The translations under genes and the position numbers were made by a program. Under the pieces are notes generated by a model. The model searched no databases. It was not told the DNA's origin and saw only the letters and a list, made by a program, of their open reading frames with translations. DNA of 64,000 bases. Origin: Heterocephalus glaber (lineage: Eukaryota > Chordata > Mammalia > Rodentia > Bathyergidae). Below, in pieces: positions 46,712-56,410 of the stretch; positions within the stretch are counted from its first letter, which is position 1, and every line of letters starts with the position of its first letter. The stretch spans positions 3,528,130-3,592,129 of the forward strand of contig NW_004624805.1 of the NCBI RefSeq assembly GCF_000247695.1, given 5' to 3'.

Positions 46712-47545
46712 ATTTGCAACCTGATCTATGGACTGTTTAATCTAATCTATGGTCGTTACCAAGGAAGAAACAGGTTTTCCAAAGACTTCTCAACTGCAAA
46801 TTTAGAAATTATTAATTTCCAGAAAGAGCTTATTCACAAGAAGGCTAATTTCTTCCTCACTGCTGCTTTATAATCACTTAAGTGAAGTATTAGAACTCTA
46901 CCAAATAGGAATTAGTATATGTTCTAATATTACCTTTATCTTTTTCTTCCAGATAATGCCATTTATTCTCTTGGTTTTTACTTTAAGCAATGATTTGCTG
47001 ATTTTTTTTCTCTTGAGCTTAGTATGCAAATTTCTACCTATCAACAGCTTTATATCTGCATGCCCCACAAGAACTCCACCCCACCTCCCCAGGTCCCCCC
47101 ATCTTTCCTTTCTCTTAAGTTTCCCACTTGAGATCACTACACCAGCAGCTGGGCCTCACACCCAAGCTAGCTGCCTCACACCCAAGCTAGCTACCTCACC
47201 CCTGCTACTTAAACAGTGGTCCCAGGACACCTCTTAGAACTGCAGCCTCTCCAGCCCCTCCCCAGCCAGTTCATATGCAAATTAAAGTTTGGGGAAAACT
47301 GGTCTGATTCCTTTTCCTTCCTACTCCTACACATCCATTCTGACACCAAATCTAGACAGGCAAATATAGGGATACACTGCACTAGCTTCTTAACTAATCT
47401 CATGCCTCTAGTCCACCGGTTTTTGCCCAGAATTTCGGAAGAGAATCTGACATGCAGCTGTGAGGGAGCCCATGGGGTTACTGGCTAGAACTTACTCAGT
47501 ATAGAGCTTCTTATCTAAGTTGCAATCTAAAATCTGGGGATGCGC
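46712..47545. other. Unassigned sequence
   Basis: No gene recognised. Frames of 64-93 codons on both strands have no domain. It contains the 20-bp tandem duplication listed next. Confidence 0.45.
47154..47200 (+). repeat. 20-bp tandem duplication (2.3 copies)
   Basis: CCTCACACCCAAGCTAGCT[GA] is repeated twice and followed by a partial third CCTCACC. The two full units differ only in the last base. Confidence 0.95.
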
Positions 47546-47860
47546 AGAATTGTCACATGCATACAAAAACTGAGAAGCATCCTTCTCGCCTCCTTGTTAC
47601 AACAACTCTCCATACAGACCTTTCTTTTCTTTCCAAGAATGACACACACCTGACCATGTACCCCTCTCCAGAGCCTTTTAGTGGCTTTTGAACACATCAG
47701 TTACTTCTAAACTTCTGCCTTTCTGTTCCTGCTCTTCCTTTTCCCCCCTCTCTCCTCTTGGCAAAACCTGTGCCCATCTTCTAAGTTCCGCTGACAGGCC
47801 CGCTCACCCAAGTCTTATCTCACCAGCAAGTAACTGCTCCCCCTCCCCGACCCCAATGCA
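47546..47860 (+). mobile_element. L2 LINE fragment
   Basis: CTCTCCAGAGCCTTTTAGTGGC, then ...TTCCTGCTCTTCCTTTTCCC..., then CAAAACCTGTGCCCATCTTC resembles L2 sense sequence upstream of its 3' end. Diverged and C/T-rich. Confidence 0.5.
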
Positions 47861-48569
47861 CGCTGCCCCTCAGTGACACAGAAGGCGCTCATCCTGCTCT
47901 CAGAAGAGCCCAGGAACAAACCAACATCTGTCACCCCTACAAGACAAGACTTCCTTAAAGAAACTGCATCTCAATCACTGCCAATACTCAAAAAATGTGA
48001 AAGAAATCAATCAGCATTTACACTTGACATCACTAAAACTGTAGAGCTTATCCCTCATAATGTGAACACATCTGTAACTAAAAATAAGTATTACACACCC
48101 ATGAGATAAAATTATTTAGAAAAAAAGAAGAAAGAAAGAAATTATCTCTGAGGCTATGTGCAGCCAGTCACAGCAACAGTTCAAATGTGCAGCAGGCCCA
48201 ATTCCCACCGCCATAAATGCAGCTGCCAGGGAAAGCCCAGGAACGTGCTGCAGAGAGTCACCCTTCCTCCTGACAGACCAGACAACGGGACAGCGGGCCC
48301 AGAGGCTCGTCTCTGACGGGCGAAAGGAAGGGCCAGGGTGCCAGTTGACTTTTTAATGTGCATTTTATCATAAAGATTGTACTAAATTAAAATTGATCCT
48401 CAGCAATTTAAGTTTTTTAAAAATCCACTACATATTACTTTTCACGTACAGTTGAAATCACACCATTTTATACTGTCACAAAATTTTGTCAAAAATTATA
48501 CTCATAATTTATACTTCCAATGACCATGTTACGCCAACAATTCAACATAATTCATTAAAATACTCACTA
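47861..48569. other. Unassigned sequence
   Basis: No recognised repeat or gene. A short (GAAA)n run lies at about 48119-48142. Confidence 0.4.
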
Positions 48570-48690
48570 AGGTCCAATAATTTAGTTAAACATTTATCAA
48601 ACAACTACTATGCGCCAGACCCTGAGGCAGGACCTGACCCTGTCAACCCTCAAGGGTTGCACCTATGGCTACAGAGCAGTGCCCAGCACA
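48570..48690 (-). mobile_element. L2 LINE 3' fragment
   Basis: AACATTTATCAAACAACTAC and TATGCGCCAGACCCTGAGGC match antisense L2 3' sequence (...ATTTATTGAGCACCTACTATGTGCCAGGC). Confidence 0.6.
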
Positions 48691-48741
48691 ACGCCAGGGT
48701 GCTCACTGGTAGGGCAGAGTCAGGAGAGACACTCCAGGAGT

Positions 48742-48935
48742 CTTTTCTTTTTTCTTTTGCAACGCTGAACCCAGGGCCGTTGCACTGAACTACATCTCTA
48801 CGCTTATTTATGTTTTCTGTTGAGACAAGGTCTCACTAAATTGCTAAACTGCCCAGTCTGGACTTGAACTTGCAATCCTCCCGCCTCAGCCTCCCAAAGT
48901 GCTGGGATTTCAGGTGTGTGCCACCATATCCTGCT
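48742..48935 (-). repeat. B4-like SINE (B1 + ID composite)
   Basis: On the minus strand: GGATATGGTGGCACACACCTG, AAATCCCAGCACTTTGGGAG, GCTGAGGCGGGAGGATTGC, GAGACCTTGTCTCAACAG, then an ID-like end GGCCCTGGGTTCAGCGTTGC. Fairly well kept B1 half. Confidence 0.83.
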
Positions 48936-49189
48936 GTTCTCAAGGGATGAAAACTTGGCAAGGAGTCAGGAAGGAGGAGAGAAAGTCCAATGAGGCTGAA
49001 GTGTAAGTGTCTGGAATCACAAAAGATGTTCAGGGGTAACTGTAGTGGGGAGGAATAGCTACACAAGAATTAAGAATGAACTGGCTCCTTTCCTTAACAC
49101 TGCTCCAGAACTGGGAGTTGTTTTAACTATCAGAACCAGGGGCAACTCGAGCTTGACTTAAAATGCACTTTTGATGACCCTGTAACGGT
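48936..49189. other. Unassigned sequence
   Basis: Nothing recognised. Confidence 0.4.
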
Positions 49190-49540
49190 GAACACATCTC
49201 CCCACATTTTTACTGCTACTTGTGCTACTTATTATCTGCTGAAGTACTCTGTTCACATATAAACTAAATCTTGGTGTCTTTTCTTCATTAAGTTTAAGAA
49301 AACACCTCAAGGATTTCATATATTAATCCTTCATCACACTTGATATGAGCATTTCCCCCAGTCTGTTGCAGTATTTTTTCATCATGAATATATCTTAAAT
49401 GCTGTACACTTAAAACTGTCTCTCTTTTCCTTGGTAACTTTTCCACCGCTCCGATACTTAAAGTTTATAATCTTTCAGAAATCTGATGAATATTATATTT
49501 TATTTTCTACTACTTTTAAAAATAAGATTTAAATATTATT
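49190..49540 (-). mobile_element. Probable old LINE-1 3' UTR fragment
   Basis: TTCATATATTAATCCTTCATC, GATATGAGCATTTCCCCCAG and TCTGTTGCAGTATTTTTTCATC resemble the antisense L1M segment around '...ATATTAACCCCTTATCAGATACATG...'. Weak match. Confidence 0.42.
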
Positions 49541-50569
49541 TAGCTCTTGACACCAGACAGATCTGATAAGGACCTGATGTGCATACATATTTATATATTA
49601 GCACTGACTTCCCTCTTCTTATCCTATCCAATGTCCTTTGCTAAAGTACACGGCGAAGGGAATCCCTTTTCGTCTCAACTCCATATTCACCGTAATTCAA
49701 GTTCCCTACATAATGCTGGGACAAGAGCAGCTGAACACGTCCTTTACGTTATCTTAGAGAGGACTCTGAGACACCCCACACCCTCTATGTAAGGATTAAG
49801 ATATATTTTAAGGTATATATCATAGGCAGAAAACAAAGGATACATCAGCAATAAAAATCACTGTTTAATTTTAAAGTGTTGGGAGATACCTTCTAGGTCC
49901 CCAAAACTAAAAACAAGTAATTCAGGTTCTTTTTGAAGGGCTTGGCACACCACACCCTCATGGAAGGCAATGTGGCAATCTGAAAAGGGTTTAGCTTACG
50001 TCCAGCAGTCTGCAGTTAAGTATGTCTGACCGCTGTGGGGACCTTGGAAACTGGTGTCCGTGAGGAAGGTATTTTAGAGTCACAATGAAGGGGCACTCTT
50101 GCTGGTCTGTGAGGAACCAGGGATTGTAAGTGTCTTGCAATGTGTTGGACCATCTTATACAACAAAAACCTGTCTCACCACAAATGCCAGTTGGTACCAC
50201 ACTTCAACAAGGGCCTTAGCAGTCTAAAATGACTTGCTTCCATTATTTAATAAAGTCTCTTTACTTCCATTTGTTCTACCACCCTTCCAAAGGCGTGTGT
50301 TCTACAGAAGGGAAGAAAGCCACAGGTAAGAGGTCTGGACATTTTGCTTACTTCTGTTGCGTCCCTCACTTTATTCCTCTTTGTGGCCTGCATCCCTTCA
50401 AGTAACATCCCAATAAATTCCCGGGTTTCTTCTCACTCTGATCCACAAAAACCTATCTCCTATAAGCTCTTAGAAAATATTTTTAAAATAAAGCTACTAA
50501 GCTACCGACTTCATGATGGTGCAGTGCACTCAAGATTACTTGCATTTCAGCATTACAACAACAGACACT
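49541..50569. other. Unassigned sequence
   Basis: No recognised feature. A 121-codon plus frame (50344-50709) crosses into the L2 below and has no domain. Confidence 0.4.
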
Positions 50570-50805
50570 ACTTCTCACCATCTTCTCTGTTACCACCCTG
50601 GCCCAAGCTAGCAAAATTTTTCACTGGGTCCTCCACTGTGGTCTCTCAATTCATCCTTTTGTTTCAACCCTCCAATTCAGTTTATCCTCAAAACATCTCA
50701 CCAAAGTGAAACCATGTAATTTCTTGGCCCAAAACCTTTCTGGTGGCTCCTTCATTCGCTCTAAGTTAATACCAAAGTAGCTCCAATGGTCTACACAGTC
50801 CTAAG
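50570..50805 (+). mobile_element. L2 LINE fragment
   Basis: TCTGTTACCACCCTGGCCCA, GTTTCAACCCTCCAATTCAG, CCAAAACCTTTCTGGTGGCTC and CTACACAGTCCTAAGTGATA follow the sense L2 3' region order (...AAACCCTCCAGTGGCT...). Confidence 0.7.
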
Positions 50806-50965
50806 TGATATAAAAGGAGGAAAGGTGGAGGAAGAGCACTTCAGAGAGAAAGAACAAGAATCCAATTATGTCAGTGTTAAATGTGCAGGCCCTATGAGAC
50901 ATTCAACTGGAGATTTCAAAAAGACATTATCCCTAGATCCTCAGAAGGGAGCTTTAGGCTGAAAA

Positions 50966-51142
50966 AGTTGGTTCTCAGCTGGGAGTGATCCTCCCCTATC
51001 ATTATTTGGAAACCTTTTGGTGGGCACAAGTTGGGGAGAGGCCTAAGATGCTGCTGAACATCCACAATGCACAAGACAGCCCCCACAACAATAAAAAAGA
51101 ATTCAATCCAAAATATCAATAGTGCCAAAGATAACAACTCTG
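50966..51142 (+). mobile_element. MER5A (hAT-Charlie MITE)
   Basis: About 177 bp from TTGGTTCTCAGCTGGGAGTG to CCAAAGATAACAACTCTG. Diagnostic internal blocks are GATGCTGCTGAACATCCACAATG, GCACAAGACAGCCCCCACAAC and CCAAAATATCAATAGTGCC. Close to full length and non-autonomous. Confidence 0.88.
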
Positions 51143-51676
51143 GGCTAGAACAAATATGAAAGACTTAACAAAGGGCTTAGCCCTCTGCTGTTGGTTTAAA
51201 AAGTAAAGTGGAAAACAAGAGGACTAAACACTAAGGAACTTCTCTTTTCAAAGTCAGGTAGAAGTGGAAGAACACAGGAAAGGTCAACTAGAACAAGAAG
51301 AGGAAAATCAGACGCGACAAGGCCAAGGTAAGTGCTTCCAAGAGGAAGCAAGGTCAACCACACGGAGATCTGCTAAGAAGTCAATAACGGGAAGGAATTC
51401 AGGGGTTTGAGAAGAAAGGAGGAAGAATTATGTGAGCAGTGGGAAATTCAGGTAACAACTGGAAGACTGCTGGTCAATTTTAAGGCACTGAAGCAATATC
51501 ACTAAAGTGAAAAGCTGGCAGGTAGTTGGGCTCGTCCAGTCCTGAGTCTTAACCAGGTGGGAAAGACCAAAGAGATACAAAGGAAATAAGGGAATGTCCA
51601 GAAGAATAATTTGAATTGGGGCATCTAAGCAGGATAAAGAAGGAAATCATAAAAGAGAGAACTAAAGGGTGTTATG
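51143..51676. other. Unassigned purine-rich sequence
   Basis: Purine-rich (AGAAG/GGAAG) but not a clean simple repeat. No gene recognised. Confidence 0.45.
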
Positions 51677-51681
51677 AACTG

Positions 51682-52088
51682 TGCTGAGATTTGGATATTG
51701 TTTGAATGTCCCGAAAGCTCCTTGTATTGCAACTTAATCCCCAGTGTGAGGTATTAAAAGGGTTGAAACAAGCTGACTATGGTGTTTTCAGGTGAGGGCC
51801 TTTGGAAGGCGATTAAAACTAGATAAGGTCATTTGGGTACAGCCCTCATGACTGAGTCCCGGCAGCTTTACAAAAAGGAGAGAGACCAGAAGAGATACAC
51901 ACACATAGTCACGCGTGCACCCTTCTCTTGCAATATGACCCTCTGCACTGCTGAGGGACTGTGCCAGCAAGAAGGTCATCGCCAGATCAGGCCGTTAGAC
52001 CTTGCGTCTCCCAACTGTGAGCCAAAATAAACTTCTTTTCTCTATAAACTGCCTCAAGTAAATTACAGTAACAAAAAAGAGTAATACA
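51682..52088 (+). mobile_element. MaLR/ERVL-type solo LTR with perfect TSD
   Basis: 407 bp from TGCTGAGATTTGGATATTG to AGAGTAATACA (TG...CA), flanked by a perfect 5-bp TSD, aactg, at 51677-51681 and 52089-52093. Contains TTAATCCCCAGTGTGAGG, GGTGAGGGCCTTTGGAAGGC, AACTGTGAGCCAAAATAAAC. It is related to family A but closer to MLT1/MST-type LTRs in its 5' half. Confidence 0.88.
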
Positions 52089-52178
52089 AACTGGAAATCT
52101 TGATGAATCATAAACATTCTCCTACAGCAATAAACATTCTTCTCTACTATGTTTTTATTGTTCCATAATAATATAAAC

Positions 52179-52358
52179 CAGTGATGTTGAACACTTTTGA
52201 GTGCCCAAACTGCAACCCAAAACCCAGTTATTTATCGCAAAATGCCAATATTACAATTAAACCTGAATCCTGAGGTTTTAGTTTAGAAAAAACAACTCAT
52301 ACATTAACCTCTTTTGTCTTAAGAAAAACAACTCACATGCCACAGGTTCCCACCACTG
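52179..52358 (+). mobile_element. Non-autonomous hAT element, 180 bp, with 8-bp TSD
   Basis: Ends are CAGTGATGTTGAACAC and CAGGTTCCCACCACTG, imperfect inverted repeats of a CAGTG[AG]TGGCGAACCT type. The 8-bp duplication is atataaac (52171-52178) and atataacc (52359-52366), one mismatch and the hAT length. The interior holds GAGTGCCCAAACTGCAACCC, TTATTTATCGCAAAATGCC and TGAGGTTTTAGTTTAGAAAA. I recall this interior from lineage-restricted, probably horizontally acquired mammalian hAT families. That memory is unverified. Confidence 0.87.
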
Positions 52359-52687
52359 ATATAACCTGTTTCTTGATTTATTTAAATGTAATTTCACTTT
52401 AATAAGAGCTACAAGAGATGTATTGTTGAGAATGTGGAAAAAAGAAATGCTTGTACACTATCAGTGGGAATCTCAGCCATTGTGAAAAACAATATGGAGG
52501 CTCCTAAAGATATTTAAAATAAAACTACTGTATGACCAGACCCAGCAATCACTCATCTGGATAGAGACCAAAGGAAATGAAATCACCACCTTGTAAAGAT
52601 ATCTACATTCCCATGTGTATTGCAGCATTACTCACAATAGCGATGTAAAATACAGAAACTGCCAAAGCATCCATCCACAGAAGAATG

Positions 52688-53102
52688 GTGTATTAGTCAA
52701 CTTTTCATTACCATAACAAAATGCCTGAGACATGCCACCTATGAAGAAAAGAGGTTTATTTATCTCACAGGTTTTGAGGTTCAAAGTCAAATAGCACAGC
52801 ACAGACTACTGTCAGGCCTCCCCTTGGTTCCGTCACCTCTTAGTGGTAGTGTGCGAGGCAAGTGGCCACATCTCAAGCCAGGAAGCAGGGAGTTGGGTGA
52901 GGGTAGGCTTGCTCCTTTTAGAACAAACTTCTCATGAAAATTCAAGAAGTCACAGGATAACTACTTTCTGAGAGCACGCCTCAATAACCTGAGAAACTCC
53001 CATTAGGCCCCAACTCTCATGGGTTACACCATCTCCCAATACCACCACCCTAGGGATCAAAGCTTTAAATCATATGAACCGTTGGGGGAACACACCACAG
53101 GA
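52688..53102 (-). mobile_element. Solo LTR inside L1 (antisense, family A related)
   Basis: On the minus strand it ends CTCAAAACCTGTGAGATAAA, TAAACCTCTTTTCTTC, TTTTGTTATGGTAATGAAAA, GTTGACTAATACA. The 5-bp duplication aatgg lies at 52683-52687 and 53103-53107, and the L1 reading resumes exactly there. It is an ERVL/MaLR-type LTR. Confidence 0.82.
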
Positions 53103-53127
53103 AATGGATAAAGAAACTGTGGTGAGT

Positions 53128-53166
53128 ATGTGCATGCGCGCGCGCGCGTGTGTGTGTCTCTGTGTG
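53128..53166 (+). repeat. (GC)n-(GT)n alternating purine-pyrimidine repeat
   Basis: GTGCATGCGCGCGCGCGCG passes directly into GTGTGTGTGTCTCTGTGTG. Six or seven consecutive CpGs are unusual in mammalian DNA outside islands. Confidence 0.95.
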
Positions 53167-53789
53167 TTGTGCAATGAATAACATTCAGTTTTAAAAGAGG
53201 AGATGCTGTTATTTGCTATAACGTGGAAGAACCTGGAGAACATAAGCTAAGTGCAATAAGCCAGACACAGAAAGACAAGTACTACACAATCTCACTTACA
53301 CATGGAATGTTTAAAAAGAAAAGAAAAAAACTGAATACACAGAGATAGAAAATAAAATGGTGGTTACTAGGGACAAAGGAAGAGAAAAAGGAGATATTCA
53401 GGTCAAAGAACACATAGTTCCAGATATGTAAGATGAAGAAGTCTAGAGAAGTAATGTACAGTATGAGGACTAATAGTAATATTGTATTCAACATTTCTGT
53501 TAAGAGTGTATTTTAAGTGCTCTTGCCACAAAAAAAGGTAACTGTAACTAGGCAAGATGACTGACACATTAATCTGTTTGACTATGGTAATCATTTCACT
53601 AAGTATATTAAAGCATCATGTTTCACCCCTTAAGTATATTTAATAAAAATAAATTTTAAAAATGAGATATTTACAATTTGAACACTTCATCCTTGCATTT
53701 ACTTTTCCGACCAGAATTAAATGATATTCATGGAAAATACCAGGTTTTTGTAAAAGATATGTATATATGACAATTAACAGATGGAGCTT

Positions 53790-53882
53790 AAAATATTACC
53801 TCTTTCATTTACTAACGTTGTGACCTTGGACAACTTATCTAGTGTCTATGAACCTAAATCTCTTCATCCAGTTAACAAATTC
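53790..53882 (+). repeat. MIR SINE, 5' half (split by MLT1)
   Basis: TTACTAACGTTGTGACCTTGG and TCTCTTCATCCAGTTAACAAAT match the MIR core and the stretch just after it. The second half is at 54391-54510. Confidence 0.8.
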
Positions 53883-54390
53883 TGTTGGCCAAAATGCTTC
53901 CATTCCTCCCTTGAAGGATGTCCACATTCTAATTTCTAGAATCTCTGACTGTGCTATGTTACATGGCAAAGGGAAATAAGGATGCAAATAGAGTAAAAGT
54001 TGTTAATCCACAGAGCTGAAAATAAAGGCAGTGTCCTGGATTAGCAGGTGTGTCCACAGTAATCACAAGGGTCCTTAAAAGGGGAAAGGGTCATAGAAAA
54101 TTCAGAATGCCAGAGATGCCACAGTGAGAAAAACCTGACCAGCTAATGCTGGCTTTGAAGATAGGAGGAGGCTACAAGCTAAGGAATGTGTGCTGCCTCC
54201 AGAAGCCAGAAAAGATAAGCAAACTGATCTCCCTTAAAGCCTTCAGAAAGAAATGCAGCTCTGCTGACGATCAATGAGACTTGCTGTGGGCTTCTAACAC
54301 AGTTCCAAAACTGTAAGATAATAAATGTGTGTTGTTTAAACCATACAGTTTAATTTTTTATTTTATAGTAGCAACAAAAAACTACTACAC
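53883..54390 (+). mobile_element. MLT1-type MaLR LTR inserted in a MIR
   Basis: About 508 bp beginning TGTTGGCCAAAATGCTTCC. Diagnostic blocks are GATGTCCACATTCTAATTTC, GCTATGTTACATGGCAAAGG, AAATAAGGATGCAAATAGAG, AGGAATGTGTGCTGCCTCCAG, AACTGTAAGATAATAAATGTG and TGTTGTTTAAACC. It is essentially complete and divides a MIR. Confidence 0.92.
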
Positions 54391-54510
54391 AAGTAAATAC
54401 AACATAGTCCTCATAAGGTGCAATGTAGATGAATCAGGATAATATATACAAATCACCTACCATAGCGTCTTCTATATAGGAAACATCTAATAGCTGCTAT
54501 TGATACTATT
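54391..54510 (+). repeat. MIR SINE, 3' half
   Basis: CATAAGGTGCAATGTAGATG, GAATCAGGATAATATATAC, CCATAGCGTCTTCTATATAG, then AACATCTAATAGCTGCTATT continue the MIR consensus interrupted at 53882. Confidence 0.7.
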
Positions 54511-54529
54511 AGTCTTAATACCATTACTA

Positions 54530-54705
54530 GGACGAAAACAAAATAGACAACAGAAAGAACACCCATTCAGTTCTAGAATTTTCTCAACTCTGTGACCTAA
54601 GATATATTAACGTTTATAGGACTCAGTTCTCTCACACAACAAAATGAGAATCTATGACTTCTGAAGTTCCTTCCAGCTTAAAAATTTTATGATTCTAAAA
54701 CCTAA
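54530..54705 (+). repeat. MIR-like SINE (MIR3-type 3' end)
   Basis: CTCAACTCTGTGACCTAAG, ACACAACAAAATGAGAATC, GAAGTTCCTTCCAGCTTAA and TTTTATGATTCTAA match a MIR whose tail reads CCTTCCAGCTCTAAAATTCTATGATTCT. Confidence 0.65.
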
Positions 54706-54954
54706 TTCTTTAATGACATATACTACTTATTGCTAATTAACTGATGCAGAAAATCCTATTAAATAAAAATAGTAGAGCAGGCAGTTTTCATTTTGTGTTT
54801 CAACATTTTCAATATTTTATATGGTTCAGTTACAGCCTTATAAAGTTGTGTCACAGCATAAAATTCACACACTGCAAGCAAGGAAAAATAGCTATGTCAT
54901 GCTGTTACTATTTAAAGGACTCACAGTCAAATTATAATAATAGTATCTCCTCAA

Positions 54955-56060
54955 ATAATTTATATTCCTACATAGTACCTCAATTATTCTTTAACAATTT
55001 TGAGATAGAATTCACTTTTATAAATACATACACTTCACCATACAATTCATCCTTATAAAGTGTACAATGTAATGGTATTAGTATATTCACAGAGTTGTAC
55101 AACCATCACCATAGTTTTAGAACATTTTCAAATCTCCAAAAAGAAATTCATTACCCATTATCAGGGGCCGGGGATTTAGCTCAGTGGTTCTGCTGCCTCC
55201 CTCACAAGCACAAGGACCCCGAGTTCGATCCCCAGTACCAAAAAAAACACCCCCCAAAAAAACAAAACCCATTATCAGTCACTCCGACCCTTTCAGCTCA
55301 CTAAACGACTTTCTTTCCCTGTAGACTGGCCTATTCTGGACATTTTATATAAATGGAACCACATATGGCCTTTCACGTTTGGCTTTTCTCCACTTAGCAT
55401 AATGCTTTGAGATTCATTCATGTTATACCACATGTCACTACTCCCATCCTTTTATGCTGAATAGGGTTTCACTGTGTAGATATAACACATTTTGCTTAAC
55501 CGTTCCTCAGTTGATAGACATTTGAGTTGTTTGTACTATTTAGCTATTAAGAATAAGATAAGTTTTGGGTAACTGTGTTTTTATTTATCATGAGTAGATA
55601 CTTAGGACTGGAACTGCTAGGTAATAAATGGTAACTCAAAAGTACATTTTAACCTTTTGAGAACTATCAAGCTGTTTTCCAACCTGGCTGCTCATTTTTC
55701 ATTCCTACCAGTAATGTATGAAGGTTCCACTTTCTCTACATCATTACCAATACTTTTTTTAATAAAACAACTAATGGGAGTCACATGGTATCTTCTGTTG
55801 TTTTCAGTTGCTCTTCTCGAAGACTAATGACACTGAGTGTCTTTTCATGTGCTCATTAACTTTTATAAAAATTCTTTGAAGGAATTTCTACTCAGGTGCT
55901 TTGCTCATTTTTACTTGCGCACTCACCTTCCTATTACTGCATTGTGAGAGCTCTTTATAGATATGGATGCAAGCCCATTCTCGGTAACATGATCTGCAAG
56001 TACTTTCCCCTATTCTGCCCCTCACGCATTCTTTGTGCAGCCACATGCACTGACTAGACT
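54955..56060 (-). mobile_element. Old LINE-1 3' UTR/ORF2 fragment
   Basis: Antisense L1M: GAGATAGAATTCACTTTTAT, GTTGTACAACCATCACCATAG, [ID SINE], GACTGGCCTATTCTGGACATT, TCCACTTAGCATAATGC, GTTGATAGACATTTGAGTTG, GATCTGCAAGTACTTTCCCC. Confidence 0.9.
55165..55266 (+). repeat. ID-type SINE in the antisense L1
   Basis: GGGCCGGGGATTTAGCTCAG head, B box GAGTTCGATCCCC intact, end CAGTACC and an A/C-rich tail. Perfect 12-bp TSD acccattatcag at 55153-55164 and 55267-55278. Confidence 0.96.
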
Positions 56061-56279
56061 CTGTGCTGCTACCCCATTTTGCCAGAGAATTGGCAGGTTA
56101 TATGATTACACAGGCTTGACAACTGGCAGAGGCCAAAGGGAATTTACAGCTGGGCTCCTGATTCTACTAATTTAAAGATGCCATATATTGGTAGCAACAC
56201 TGTGACAGCACACTCAGGAAGGCTCCTTCCTTCAATCCTGAAAGTGTCACCTATAACCAGACACTGTTACTTTCACATC
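56061..56279. other. Unassigned sequence
   Basis: No recognised feature. Confidence 0.4.
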
Positions 56280-56410
56280 TATATCAAAATTGGTCCTTCA
56301 TTTATTCACTCAAAAGGCAGTAGGTTTAACATATGTGACGTTATGCCACTCTTAGCTCAGGATATATCAGTGAACATGACCAAATCCTTGCCCTCATTCG
56401 TTTTATAGTT
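56280..56410 (-). mobile_element. L2 LINE 3' fragment
   Basis: TTCATTTATTCACTCAAAAGG, GATATATCAGTGAACATGACC and AAATCCTTGCCCTCATTCG match antisense L2 3' sequence. Confidence 0.6.

Larger units (their letters stand above)
52405..53665 (+). mobile_element. Old LINE-1 3' end (sense), split by an antisense LTR
   Basis: Sense L1 3' ORF2/UTR in two pieces, 52405-52687 and 53108-53665. Landmarks are TATGGAGGCTCCTAAAGAT, CATCCACAGAAGAATGG | ATAAAGAAACTGTGG, AAGCCAGACACAGAAAGACAAG, GTTACTAGGGACAAAGGAAG and CATCATGTTTCACCCC near the 3' terminus. A GC/GT repeat has expanded inside it. Confidence 0.87.

Noticed and set aside
47275..47282. Octamer ATGCAAAT as an immunoglobulin-type promoter element
   Set aside because: An 8-mer is expected by chance in 64 kb. 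No TATA box, leader exon or V segment follows.
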